This document shows, piece by piece, positions 1 to 11,420 of a stretch of 64,000 bases of DNA. The stretch covers positions 22,000-85,999 of the forward strand of contig JAKSZP010009592.1 in assembly GCA_022478985.1 (NCBI GenBank). The letters run 5' to 3'. The translations under genes were made by a program, and so were the position numbers. The notes under the pieces are model-generated. The model was not told the DNA's origin. It saw only the letters and a program-made list of their open reading frames with translations, and did not search any database. Origin of the DNA: Massospora cicadina. Its lineage: Eukaryota > Entomophthoromycota > Entomophthoromycetes > Entomophthorales > Entomophthoraceae. The first letter of the stretch is position 1. Each line of letters opens with the position of its first letter.

Positions 1-1065
1 ACCTTGGCCGCTTCCCGCTTGTGGACCTTTTGCAGCATTTTGCATGCTTTGGGTTTTACTGGGTTTATGATGAGGTAGTGCCATCCTCTCCCCATTGAAA
101 TGCATGGTTGGAATCTATCATTTTGCAAAATTCTGCATCATTTTTGTTCATGTCGTCATCGCAGAATTGTGGGGCCATGATGCCTTTTTCACTGGGCATG
201 CATGTTCCTTGTGCACTAGTGCGGTGCAGTGGTTGCAGATTGGTGGTGCACGTTCTAGTGTGACTCAGAATGGTTCTGACACCTTCCCATCTGGGAGGTG
301 AAATTTTGCTACATGAGGGATTCTTGTGAGATCCTCAGCAACATTGGGGATTGAGTGGATTACAGTAATTGCCTTTCCTGTGCACAGGTTCAGCACTAAT
401 TGAATCTTTATAATTCTAAATGTTTAAAATCTCTGTAGTATTTAAGTATGACTTGGAGCTCCTCCTAGATTTGCTTACGGGGAGGTTGGTGGAGAGTGAG
501 TCAAAAGGAGATGAACAAAGTTTTTACTCTTTCTCATCTGGTGCGCATGGTTTGCACAATTTGTTTGCCCTTGGGGAGGGCAGCTTTGACACATACTTTT
601 GCAGCGGCGTCTTCATCTTCTTTGGTCTCAAATCCCAAATCAACCTAGTCACAGGGGACCGTTTCCATGTTCACATACACTTCATAGGGGAAGAGGGAGG
701 CCTGTGCCTCGCACACTTTCTCTTAAAGAGTCAGTGACTCAACCCATAGGTAGAGTCAGAGCCCGTGCTCTACCTTCAAAAAGGGCTGGTTGTACTGGAT
801 TTCCATGTACTGGTTGTGTATCGTGGTAAACTTCAGAAAACTTGGGAGGTGGTTCATTTTGTGGTTTCTTGGTGGCATTGGTTCCCAGTCTCCCTCCAGG
901 GCGCTTCTTGCCCTTTGGTGCACTGTTTTGCAAATTGCTCATTACAGCTTTCGCCCAGTTCAATTGAGATTTTGTTGTAAACGCCCATTTTTCCTGTGTG
1001 ATTATCAAAAATTGCTGTTTAAATTGAATTGTAGTAATTAATGTTATCTTTACAGGAAAGAAAAG
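1..1065 (-). pseudogene. LINE ORF1 relic (5' end of a non-LTR retrotransposon)
   Basis: Read on the minus strand, this is the 5' end and ORF1 of a LINE of the same family as element J at 53232-58456. The two share a short leader (ACTACAATTCAATTT), the ORF1 basic stretch APKGKKRPGG near 905, and a perfect CCHC knuckle near 180-225 (CNHCTALVHKEHAC). ORF1 proteins of this kind bind the LINE RNA in the cytoplasmic RNP. The reading frame is broken by a stop at about 740 and further frameshifts, so it is dead. Homology to J fades at about 1065, taken as the 5' end. The rest of the element lies to the left of the window. The plus-strand ORFs here are antisense shadows; equivalent shadows occur opposite ORF1 of J. 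Confidence 0.8.
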
Positions 1066-3389
1066 CTATCCAATCAAGATCAGGGATACTCATCAATATC
1101 TCTAGTTGTGGTTTTAAATTTTAAATTTGGTCCTAATACTAATGCAGCTTTTTAGGTAGTCGCATTTGACAAAAAATCTGTAAATTAGTAATTTGGATTA
1201 TTTAGTATTAATCATTTTATACAAATATTGTATAAACATGAGTGCCAACTAATGTATGGTACTTAGTATAATCTGTTATATTATTATAACACGTTGTTTT
1301 GTGAGCGGTTAGCTAGTACCTAATCAATACGGCCTGCTCTTCCAAGGTTGCTTAACTACATAAACATGGCTGCTAGTTGATTTCTGGGTAGTTAACTGTG
1401 GCTACTTAAGCATAAAATGTGCTCTTTTTATAAAGTCAGCCAGAGATTTTTAGCTAATAGGCGATGGTTGTTAGCATGAGTGAATGACAACGTTTATGCT
1501 AGTTCACTAAACATATGTATTCCCCTTTTGACATATAAACCCTTTTTTCATTAGAAATAGATCTAGACCATTGTAATTTTATTATATTTTTTTCTTTGGA
1601 GTGTTAGTCATAGTTACCTTATCTATTCCTTACGTTAAGTTAGTGCAGTTGAGAGATTACTCAGAAGACTTTAATGGGTAGCTGTCATCTTGCACTAGAA
1701 AATAAAATTTAATAACAGCTAGAAGAGATTGCCTACAAAAATTAATTGTATATCATTCATTAATGTTCATCCTTGGTTAGCTTGCCTCAATTAAGCACTC
1801 TAATTATTATTATATACCAATTGGCTTATTATAGATTTAGAATTTCTTAGAAAACTAAATATAGATTAATGTGTATATCAAATTTTAGAAATTGAGCTAT
1901 TAAAGTAATTTTTGGTGTTATCATAAATCTACAAACTGATACATTGGTAAAATTCACATACTTTAGTCTTATTAGAAATTAATCCAAAAAGATTCTAGTA
2001 TAAATTAGATTATATATTGGGCTGAATGGTTAATTACTTGAACATGATGTTAAATTTTTATAATTAATATTTATGCTGCATATCACACTTAATTAGACAT
2101 GGCGAGATACTCTTCCTTAAATGCGTTAAGATCAATTCAAAACTTTTGATAGCTTATTCTAGCATATCTATTTTAAATGACAACTTTAAGTTTTTAAAAG
2201 CATTTGATCTGTCAATCAAATAAATAAACATTAGCTAATAATATTAAAAAACCACTGAACCTATAAAACCAACCCAATAAACCACAAACCACTTAGCAAA
2301 ATCAATATACTTACAAAGCAGCCAATAAACCACCAACTTTTTTATGACTATTGATCCTTTCATTTAAAACAAATCAATAATTTACCTATTAAAACTTTTA
2401 AACCTATAAAAACCAAAACCTTAAAATATGCAGCAACAATAACATCATCTTTGCTTAGTATTTTGCAATGATAATGTTTCAGACTGACGTAACAAAAAGG
2501 TATAATAAAATCTCCATATATCTTTTTATATATAACATTAGTTAAAGCTTGTGATATATTTGCATCAGTCAATAGAAACCTTAGCTATAGTTTCTTAAAG
2601 TTAGTCTTCTAAGGAAAAATCCACCACACCAAATGAGAATTCTAAGGAAGGTAAGAAAGAAATTACTGGATAAACCTGTGTGTGCGAGGTCATGAAAAAC
2701 AGGTTCTCGTTAAAAAACATATTACTTGCCACCTTGCTAAAGGAAATTGGTACACAAATACAAAAAAGGTCATAGCATCCCCTACCCTAGATTTAATACT
2801 GTGATAAATGCTGAGAGACAATTTTCACTGGAGTTGTAGTCCACTATTGGGGCATTTTACACAGCATTATCTATAGTCAATTTGATTTAAGAGGATATGA
2901 AACAACTCTACCAAAAAATTAGAAGTAAAGAGAAAAGAAAGATTAATAATCATTAAGAATCTAACACCTTAATACATAGCTTATCCAACGCTGTCTTGTA
3001 ATCTGGGGTAGGGGATGGTGGACAAGGCAACAAGACATGATGGTCTTGGGATAATGTGTGGATAACACATTCACAGAGTAATGATTATGCTCCAAGAGCC
3101 AGGTAAACCTCCATTATTGGTTCTGAGGGCGTCATTTATGAGGCATAATTCCAAAGACCAATACTGGAAATTGTGAGTGAGATTACATCAAATTAGTCAA
3201 AGCTTCAGGCTTGGTTGGGGAAGCCTTGTAGATAACTTTTATGATGACAGTGTGGATAAACAAAATGATTTGGCTGCTACAGTGCTCTAAGCGTTGCCAA
3301 AATCTGGGAAATCACCATCATGGCAAACAGATCCTGGGTAGGGTAAAATGGTTAAGACCAGGTATATAAAACAGATGTGATACTTCCTT
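1066..3389. other. AT-rich stretch without recognisable gene
   Basis: Long AT-rich sequence with only short chance ORFs, for example 2360-2572 on the minus strand. I recognise no domain, terminal repeat, tRNA or satellite array. It is probably decayed transposon or intergenic DNA. Confidence 0.6.
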
Positions 3390-3665
3390 TCAAATGATTT
3401 TGTATTTAGGACATCCATGTATCTTTTCTATGAGATCATTATGGTTGCCGCATATGGGACAAAGTGTGCTGAAATTTGAGCTGTCTTGTTTATAATATAA
3501 CTTTTTAAAGCACTTGCAAAAATGAGATCTGATTTTGTGTGAATTAAGTGATGGTGAGTATACTCCCTTATATCCATTTGTTTCTAGTGGGAATAAAGGT
3601 AAAATAATTGTCAGGATTTGACCTTTTCTAAACTTATATATTAGTTGAGCCCTTAGTTGACCCAA
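3390..3665 (-). pseudogene. LINE ORF2 C-terminal zinc-finger relic
   Basis: A 91-codon minus-strand ORF ending in CPICGNHNDLIEKIHGCPKY, preceded by HKIRSHFCKCFKKLYYKQD. Element J has the same layout at its ORF2 C terminus (RANAWRFLRRTY, then CAVCGGEGSLHHRLEKCP). This is the zf-RVT-like module found at the end of some LINE reverse transcriptases. Only this module is recognisable; RT and endonuclease are not seen around it. It is therefore a 5'-truncated or heavily decayed copy and much more diverged than J. The cysteines are spaced as in J, but the histidines differ. A host zinc-finger gene is the alternative but is less likely given the matching flank. Confidence 0.55.
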
Positions 3666-4433
3666 ATTTTGCTAAATTTAAGAATTTAACTAATAAAATC
3701 AACTAATATTGATGAACCATTACCATCCCATCATATTAAGGATGTCAAAGAGATTCACTATTAAACCCTCACTTGACTTAATTCAGGGTGGAGAAGATTT
3801 TTCTAAAGGAGGCAAAAGATATTTTGAAAGATTGAGGGTTCAGGAAAATCCTACTACTATTACTCAGTTTCATAAAAATTACAGTATCATCTTCACCTAC
3901 TCTCATATTTTAACATATATATTTATTTTAAAAGCTTCTTCTTTAGCTCTTCTAAGCTCTTAATCATAACGAACTACTAACTTAACAAAAGATGTACTTG
4001 TTACCTAACAAAGTTTAGCTTCAAATTATTGGGTCATGTATCTTAGGTTCTTCAGCTCACCCCACCAAATTATCTCAGGTAGGACTACAGAGTTCAAGTT
4101 CTATGTTCCATCTTTTTTTGTACAATTTGGAGAAGTATCTTCCTTCTGTTACCTTTATTAAAACTAAAAACTGGAGCTCCCTTCCAGGACTACTTTAAGA
4201 AACCTTTTAAATAAATTTAAATTTCGCAAGGGATGAGAGCAATCAAGGTATTAATTTAACTCCTTTAGAGATTAAAGTGTTACTAAATGGGCAAACACTA
4301 GTGGAGATCATATTTCTAAAATTATAAACTGGTAAACAAAAGGCCCCTTTTCTACTCTGTAAGTCCCGGGGAACGTCCTCTGGGTGTTGACTGGGCCATT
4401 CTCCCATTTCTGAGTAAGAAGGCACCAAAGAGG
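3666..4433. other. AT-rich, no gene seen
   Basis: Short ORFs only (3709-3963 plus strand, 4243-4428 minus strand). Neither has recognisable motifs. Nothing else is supported. Confidence 0.5.
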
Positions 4434-4880
4434 ATGGCTGTACCCCTCATTACTCAGGCTGATCTCGCTCATGTAGTAGATGAGCGCTGGGTAACAGCTC
4501 TCCCATTTAAGATCCTGTTTCCAGTACCCACACTAACCTTGGCAAAACTGGTACAAGGAATCAGTGAAATCTGCACCAAGATCGCCAAAATAAAATCAAT
4601 TGAAACCAATTCGAGCGGCAATCTGCCCAATGCTCAGATTTTAAATGGTCAAAAAGGTATGAAGACTGATCTATCAGCTGGAATGCCCAACAGTTGCGAT
4701 TTGATTAACATGATGATCGGAAAATTCTCTCCCCTCCTAAATCTGGCAGGCATCACCCCCAATGGGCAGCTTCCTGCTGACAAATCAGGCATTGCACCCA
4801 ATGCAATGCCATTGACTGAACAAGATGCCCCAGTGACTGAGCATGGGTGGGTTGGGCATCCCAAACCTGTTCCCAACTAA
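4434..4880 (+). CDS. unassigned 148-residue ORF
   Basis: An uninterrupted 148-codon ORF, which stands out here because most frames close within 60-80 codons. It starts MAVPLITQADLAHVVDERW; the ATG has a purine-rich context (AAGAGGATGGC). The N-terminal half is amphipathic and lysine-containing (LAKLVQGISEICTKIAKIK). The C-terminal half repeats a loose A/S-G-x-x-P-N motif (SGNLPN, SAGMPN, AGITPN, SGIAPN). I do not recognise the family. It could be the N terminus of a retroelement gag, since everything around it is transposon-derived, or a small host ORF. A TATA-like TATATAA lies downstream at 5314-5320, not upstream, so no promoter supports it. Confidence 0.3.
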   Translation: MAVPLITQADLAHVVDERWVTALPFKILFPVPTLTLAKLVQGISEICTKIAKIKSIETNSSGNLPNAQILNGQKGMKTDLSAGMPNSCDLINMMIGKFSPLLNLAGITPNGQLPADKSGIAPNAMPLTEQDAPVTEHGWVGHPKPVPN

Positions 4881-5745
4881 ATGGGCCCACCCCTATGTGG
4901 GGTGGCCTTAGGGGATTCCCGCCACTTGTTAGGCTAAATGCTGTCATGCCAACCATCAGAAATGTAGTTGAGCTTTGGTTCAGGCGTTTGAGGTCAAACT
5001 GACAATAACTCAGCCCGCTGCCAAATTTTGTGATGATGGTTCCCAAGGAACTAACCTGCCCATTCCCAAATAATTCGCCGGTTAGGTTGAATTTGAGGAC
5101 TCAATCCCAGCTTTTCTTTCCCTCAAATTGACTACTATTTAATCAGTCACATCGCACTGAGAAAATTGTTAGTCAATTTTCTTTCCTTAATTTCCATTAA
5201 TATTCTTCCCAAAAAATTAGTTTTTACATGTTAAAAATTAAGCTGCCTTATCCGCTGCTGATCTTGTACCCCTCAGGGTTAATGGCCATGTGCATCCTGT
5301 ATTTTTTTGTGCCTATATAAAATTCTGGCTCACCGGCAGATATTGGTGGAACTCTTTCCCAGTTCCATATTCATCATATCAGCAGCAGTGCCCCAGGCAT
5401 TCTGGTTTGCTATCGGATTCTCTGGCATCTGGGCTGGCAGGCCAATCTAATTCTTACTTGCTGTTCGCCTGACATACTCTCAATGTTTTTATTCCATTGC
5501 ATATGACTAAAAATAATTATTTACAAACGTTTAATGTTTCTAACAGTAAACGTTTACTATTAGGAAATTCTTTCCAAGTAGATCAATCTAACCTAAGCCA
5601 TAGTCTTCAGTCCCAGTCAATATGAGACTTATATGAAACAACTATTATACCCATCATTAAGTGAGTGTGTCTCAAACTGATCGTAACTTTAATTATTGTG
5701 CACCATGTGTTAACTTTTAGATGATATTGGTTTAATCTGCTAAGC
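4881..5745. other. non-coding flank left of element A, with small hairpins
   Basis: No ORF with recognisable motifs. There is an imperfect hairpin just after the 4434-4880 ORF (GGCCCACCCC...GTGGGGTGGCC) and a perfect 8-bp-arm hairpin at 5161-5181 (GAAAATTG, 5-nt loop, CAATTTTC). A TATATAA box lies at 5314-5320. It may be a decayed LTR, but no second copy is present in the window to test that. Confidence 0.4.
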
Positions 5746-6208
5746 TGGTTGCACAGGGTAAAACCCACTGAGGAACGGATGAGCAATATGATGATTGCTA
5801 ATCCTCAATAAATAACAATAAAGTATTAATCTAAGGAGCTATCACCCCAACGGAACCCAGTTTTTTTAATATATATAATAACAGACTGAATCAGCTAAAT
5901 CTTTCTCACTTCTATTCTTTTTCCAAAAGACCCCCTTTTTCATTATCACACCCAAAATCTTAATTCTTGGTATTCTTAATCTGTTTCAACCATTAAGCTT
6001 AGTAATTCTCTATTTTCTATAATTATAGGTGTTCTGTTCTATCATTGAAGCTTTGGTAGAATTCCCTCGATTTGCTGAACTATGATTACTTTGATCAATT
6101 TGCCTAACATCAACATTATCTTCCGCTTGATCATGAGGCTCATCTTAACTCATAAATTATGATCTGCTGGATATATGGCTTATTGTCCAGTCATATGAAT
6201 TCTAAACA
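5746..6208 (-). repeat. element A 3' LTR
   Basis: Second copy of the sequence at 24934-25389, sharing AGCTGGTTGCACAGG, GATGATTGCTAATCCTCAA and GGAGCTATC. Read on the minus strand it starts TGTTTAGAATTCATATGACT and ends TGCAACCA. It abuts the purine tract at 6209-6222. Divergence from the other LTR is substantial, so the insertion is old. Confidence 0.8.
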
Positions 6209-7480
6209 TTACCCCCCTTGACTGATTGATAAGCTCCTATTACTTGTAGTCTTAGAGGAAATTTGCGTGAGCTTGTTTGATAATCTGACCATCTGCTGGT
6301 TCGTTAATGGTGTAGGTATCAATACCAGTCCTCTCAATTATCTTAAACGGTCCAGTTCAAATATTAGTGAGCTTGTTCTTCCTTCCAAATCCATGTTGGT
6401 TGTGGAACAAGACATGATGTCCTACAGCGAAAGGTGGGAGTCTGCTATGTCTACTTTGGGAAGCCACCTGATCAAAAACTTTCTTAGCTAAGCTTGTAGA
6501 ATAAGCTTCTATTGGTAATTTTATCAGCATATCTGTTAAGTTGGTCAAATAATGCTGTAGTTCTACTCTGTCAGTATCCTACACATGGGAATAAAGCAAA
6601 ACGGGCAAAGCATGATGTCTACCATATAGCAATTGGAAAGTACTCTTGACGGTTATTAGTGGTAGCTGACATTATAGGCAAAGATGGCGGTGGACAGAAG
6701 GGTACACCATTTTAGGGCCAATCCTTTACCAGCTTGCGAAGAATGTTTACCTATGTCCCATTAACCCGTTCCTCGATTCCATTAAGATCAAGGTGGTAGG
6801 GTTTAGTTAAAACCCCAGGGATTACCAACATATCGTTCAACTTGGGCAGGATATGTGATGTAAAATTGGTTCTGTTGTCTGTGTGGATGAATTGTGGACA
6901 GTAGTGTCACTGTATGACACACTCCATGATGAAATTAGTGGTGGTGACAGCCCCTAAATTATTAATTTTTTTCTTCTGTTCATCTTGTCAAATAAGCAAT
7001 TGCTACTATTATATACTTAGAGTGGTTCATACCAGTCAGAAGAGGCTCCACCACATCAAGAGAAACAGTATGCCATGTGAAACGGGGCTTAAACAGTTGG
7101 CAGGTGGTGTACTTTTGGAAATATTCGCCACTTGGCAATGATGATAACAAGAACCGTCCCAAGCACATCGTAGTGCATGTTCTCCTAATAGTAATGGGGT
7201 CACAAGAACTCCAAAATTTCTGAAACACTTCAATACCTACTGCCCTATGTGCATCTAAGATAATTGCTGGCCTGGCAGAGGTCTCAGGAAGCTCATCTTT
7301 TATTCTCCAAAATACGCTTATATATTTCCCCATCACATAGAAAGTATCCCATCTAAGCACTTCAAACACTTTAATCACCTGTGGTGGCTCATTGTGATAT
7401 TTGCCCAAGTCATCTTCTCATACATGATGTCAGCCAAATCCGCCATAATGGAAGTCACTAGTAATTTTTGAGAGTCAGTC
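6209..7480 (-). pseudogene. element A integrase relic
   Basis: Minus-strand integrase of element A, which would join cDNA to chromosomal DNA. From high to low coordinate: a decayed zinc-binding N terminus (about 7400-7100), the catalytic core beginning HTVSLDVVEPL and KYIIVAIAYLTR (about 7080-6990), then TDNRTNFTSHILPKL (about 6890-6840) and GIEERVNGT (about 6790-6765). These carry the D, D and E positions. The C-terminal GPY/F-type segment (VGHHVLFHNQHGFGRKN) lies at about 6430-6370. Frames shift several times between blocks. No chromodomain follows before the LTR. Confidence 0.75.
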
Positions 7481-8347
7481 CATATTGTGGTGGATTGGCC
7501 CCTGGCTGATTTACTATTTCGAAGTCATATTCTTAGAGCTTCAATGTCCATCACGTGTTCTGCCCTTATGGCTCCTGAAGATTCTGCATCCAATTCAAGA
7601 AAGCATGATCGAAGCCACCTTGAATTTCACCTCATGGAGGTAAGCCCAGAACTGTTTATACACATATATCACCGCCAAGCACTCCCTCTAGTTATGGTTT
7701 AATTTTGTTTATGACCTGTTAAGCTTCGGCTACAATATGCTATGGGATGCTCCACACCGTCATCATCCTTTTGAGATGGCATGGCCCCTATGATGGAAAG
7801 AGAAGCATCCATTTGTACAATATATTCCTTTGAAATTAGGGTGGTGCAAAACAGGCGCACTAGCCAACGTTGTCTGAAGGAAATTTAAAAGCATTCTGAC
7901 ATCGTTCTGACCAGCTTAAGGTGGCGTTCTTTTTAATAACTCAAAAAGCGGTGCCCCAATACAGCTGAAGTTGAGAATGAACCGCCAGTAGTAACCAATC
8001 ATCCCCAAAAACACCTTGATATCTAACTTGTTGCCCGGCCAAATCATCTTATGTATAGATTCCACCTTTGCTGGCTCCAGTTTAAGCCCTTTTGAGTTCA
8101 CCAAAAACCCAAGGTATTCCAATTGATCCTTGAAAAATGACAATTCCGAGGCTTGATCTTAATGTTAGAATCAGCAAGAAGGCGGAACACTTTTCTAGGT
8201 GGTAAAGATGCTCTGTGAACATCTTCAAAAAGCGTTGCTATCATCAAGGTAGACTAGAACGCAGGTCAGCACAAATCACCCAAGATCATATCCCTAGCAC
8301 GCTAAAATGTATCCAGGCGTTGCACAAACCTTGTGGTATATGTGTAG
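7481..8347 (-). pseudogene. element A RNase H and 3' half of reverse transcriptase
   Basis: Minus strand. RT motifs: VLVYLDDS at about 8260-8235, containing the catalytic YLDD; then the thumb and connection ORF 7916-8143 with LEYLGFLVNSKGLKLEP and VFLGMIGYYWRF. RNase H follows at about 7860-7750 with VQMDASLSIIGAM, which holds the first catalytic Asp. The RT is cut at 8347, in the codon before HIPQGLCNA, by insertion of element B; its 5' half is at 21980-22560. Stops and frameshifts are present in all blocks. Confidence 0.8.
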
Positions 8348-9242
8348 TGTAAGGAGAGTGTCTAACTCTCCAGTTCCCAGCGAGGTGGTGCACGGTGCAC
8401 AGACCCAACGCCAGGGAACTAGTTGTCAGTATTAAGGTGAGCATAGCCCCGCAGATGGTGCTGGGGCTTAAGTAACTTAAGGTGAGGGTGTTTACCATGG
8501 TATAATTTAGTAGATATTGAACAAACAACAAGGCTTGGGTGGACCTAAAGTGGAGTACATATCCCAGCAGTGATCTGGGCTGAAATGCAAGGGAGCATCA
8601 GCCTTGAGGGGACCAGGGCAGCCCAGCGGTGCACCATATGAGAGTGTTAAATCTGTACAAATCAACCGGCTAACATTACACATGATCTCATTCAAGATGT
8701 CTGCGCACAGGTTCGCCCAAATTAACATAGATAAAATGTAAACTAACAAGGGGTTTTTGTTAAGAAGGAAGTTGAACAATGAGAAAGGTTGGTCTCACAG
8801 AAACATTTTTAAGAAATTTTGAGGAAATCATTAATCGATGGAACTGGTGCTAAGCCCAGGTGCACCAATATGCGCACACTACCATCAGGCAGGGTAATAT
8901 AACACTTAATAAACTAAACGCAGGTTATCAATTGAAGGTAAGGCTACCTAAGCTGGAAATTTTGAAAATTGAACAGGTTTAGAACCCCATTTGCAAATCA
9001 AAATAAATTGAACCGTTGCCATTTAGAACGTAGCTTGTGCATTTTAACGTCCAGGCTAAATGCCTGGATGTGCCTTACGCACATTACCAGGACCAACCTG
9101 GGCATATTTGGCCAGTACCCAGTGTTGGTCCAGGGTATGCTTAAGGTCAGGGAGGCCTGCTAAATTCACGTTTTTGTTCTCCTGAAGTGCAGCTTTGGCC
9201 TTGCTGTTGGTCCCTTTATTATGTCATCCTCAAGCTATGACA
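8348..9242 (-). repeat. element B 3' LTR
   Basis: Matches 21085-21979 along its full length and the solo LTR at 40710-41597 in reverse. On the plus strand it runs from TGTAAGGAGAGTGTCT to CAAGCTATGACA; on the minus strand that is TGTCAT...CTTACA. A purine-rich tract (AAGAATGAGAGGG on the minus strand) lies immediately inside it at 9245-9260. Confidence 0.85.
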
Positions 9243-10625
9243 TTACCCTCTCATTCTTTTGAGACTCCACCCCCTCCAGGGGCTTGCGCCAGGGAAATGA
9301 TCTTGTGGGCTGGGGCCAACTTCATAGCACAACATTTTGCTTTGACTGAGGTCTGGCGTCCTGGGGAAAACGCTTGTGGAAAACTTCAATCAGGTCTTGG
9401 GCATGTGCGCAGTCGTGCACTGTTATCCAACTGTTTACTGCTGCATCAAATCCCTTCCAGGATACCAGGTATTTAAGCCTTCTTTTAAATCGGTGGTAGG
9501 CTATTTTCATATCTACTTTCCACTCTGGCGCCCCATCCACAGGATAAGCCTCCAGGGTCTCTGGTGGGGGCCTTCAAACAACATCAGCTTGCTTTTGTGA
9601 AAGACAGAAAAGATTTGAAACAAAGGTGGGATATCCAACTGATATGAGGCGTGGCCCACCTTTCTGACAAAGCGGTTAGGGCCAATCCTCTTTGGTCCCA
9701 ACTTTTTGCATGGCTGCTTGATAAGGATATTTTGAGCATTAAGCATTACGAGATTTCCTTCTTTGTGTGCAGGACCCACCCATCTCTTTCCAACGTCACA
9801 TTACTTATAAACGTGAATTGCCACCTCCAAACTTGTGGAGACCCCCTGGTGTACTTTCTTGATAGTCTTAGCAAAGTCTACCACCGCTTCAACTTTTAAT
9901 CCACAACTAGGCACCATATTGAAGGCGGGGTTAATACAATGGATGACGAAAAATGAGGAACAACCAATAGATGCATTTAGAGTTTTGTTGAAGATAACTG
10001 ATTCATATGAAGGTGAGAAACCCAATCTGAATGATCTGCGGCAGTGTAACACCGCAAGGACTGGACCAAACACTGGTTTACTCGTTCATTCTGCCCATCT
10101 AATTAGGGATGCTAGGCATTTGAATGGAAGAGGTGAATCTTAAGAGTTTTACACAACTTTTCCCAATAGACAGAGGTAAACTGGGGTCCACAATCACTAA
10201 TTAAGTCTTGAGGGACCCCATGAAGCGCAAAAACATAAGTGACGAAGAGCCTAGCCATCTCAGCCGCAGTTACTGTGGTTCTGCATTGAATAAAGTGGGC
10301 GAACTTCATTTTATGGTCCACCACTACCATGATGACATTGTAGTCATCAGATGCAGGCAATTGCACAATAAAATCAATTGATAAAAAAGTTCAAGGACCT
10401 TCAGCCTTTTTGAACTGGTACAAAAAACCTCACTAATGGCTGTCAATTTGATTATATTTGATTGCAGATCAGGCACTCTTTACAATATCTGCCCACCTGA
10501 GCGGCTGACCCCTTCTAATTGTAAGTGCGGTGAATTAGCTCCAGAGTCTTCGCCTCTACAGGATGACCAACGGCGATCCTGTCATGATGGTCCCAGAAGA
10601 TTTCTAGGCATAGTGGTCCAGCAGG
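9243..10625 (-). pseudogene. element B integrase and chromodomain
   Basis: Minus strand. The zinc-binding N terminus is at about 10620-10450, with DHHDRIAVGHPVEAKTLELI followed by a C-x2-C pair. The catalytic core is at 10366-10112 with VIMVVVDHKMKFAHF (first Asp) and ISDCGPQFTSVYW (second Asp). The region is frameshifted toward the E block near 10080. The GPY/F-like region is at about 9780-9600. A chromodomain follows at about 9520-9340 (KYLVSWKGF and SWITVHDC). Chromodomains of this type are thought to steer integration to marked chromatin. The chromodomain ORF is open for 72 codons, but the pol as a whole is broken. Confidence 0.85.
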
Positions 10626-11420
10626 TACCTATAGGCGCCCCTGAAACCAAACCATCTCATCCTTCACATGGTAACCCCTGGTAAGGTCCTCCTGATTCAA
10701 TGCGCTCTTAGCAAGGACCATAGTATATTCATCCAACAAAGGCTGTGAAAGGACTACCTTTATAAAAATACTGTATTTCTCCGCATGTTCCAGAGGAACA
10801 AGCGCTGGACCATGTGCCGAGAAAGAGGGAAGTTGAGACACAAGTTTACCCGGCGAAATCATCAAATGGGTACTATGCACCTCTACCTCCTTAGGATTGG
10901 GGGCTAGTGCAGGGTTGCGGCTCAAAGCATCCTTCAAACCATTCTCCTTGCCCCAGGTAAACTCGTAAGAAAACACAAATTGGATAGGGTCTAATGTCAG
11001 CAGGTTTGCCATGGATTCAAGGCATGAGGTGCGTGGTAGTAAAGTAAGGCATGGTGATCTTTACATACACGGAAGGGTTGGCATGAGCCATACAAGTGAT
11101 GACGCCAATAAGTTAGCGTCTCAACCACTGCTAACAACTCCTTATCATACACGGCGTAATTTAACTCTGGCAAAGACATCTTCCTGGAAAAATATTCCGC
11201 TGGATGCACTATTCCATCTTCACTTCTGTAATAAAGCAGCCGCTATGGCGAAGTTGGAGGCCTCAGTATACACAATGAACTCCTTTTCAGTATCAACATG
11301 GAAAAGGAAGGACGTGGACAATGGGTGCACTTTACTTTTTGGAAAGCATCCTGCAAATGGGGACCATTTAAGCACTTTAGCTCGCTCGCTTTATACAGGG
11401 GGCCTCCACCTCAGAAAGAT
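10626..11420 (-). pseudogene. element B RNase H
   Basis: Minus strand. ORF 10997-11209 carries HPAEYFSRKMSLPELNY and YDKELLAVVETL, the standard chromovirus RNase H core with the catalytic Glu. The next block is KDHHALLYY, where the last Asp would be. ORF 10629-11012 continues with FVFSYEFTWGKENGLKDALS, matching the end of RNase H where a typical element reads 'G..N..ADALSR'. RNase H degrades the RNA template during cDNA synthesis. The upstream Asp block (about 11280) lies in another frame, so a frameshift separates it. Confidence 0.8.

Noticed and set aside
420..1041. Plus-strand ORFs opposite the LINE ORF1 relic
   Set aside because: The same antisense ORFs appear opposite ORF1 of J (53264-53515, 53614-53880), so they are shadows of the conserved minus-strand protein.
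3390..3665. Host zinc-finger gene
   Set aside because: The Cys pattern and the preceding segment match the ORF2 C terminus of LINE J better than a transcription factor.
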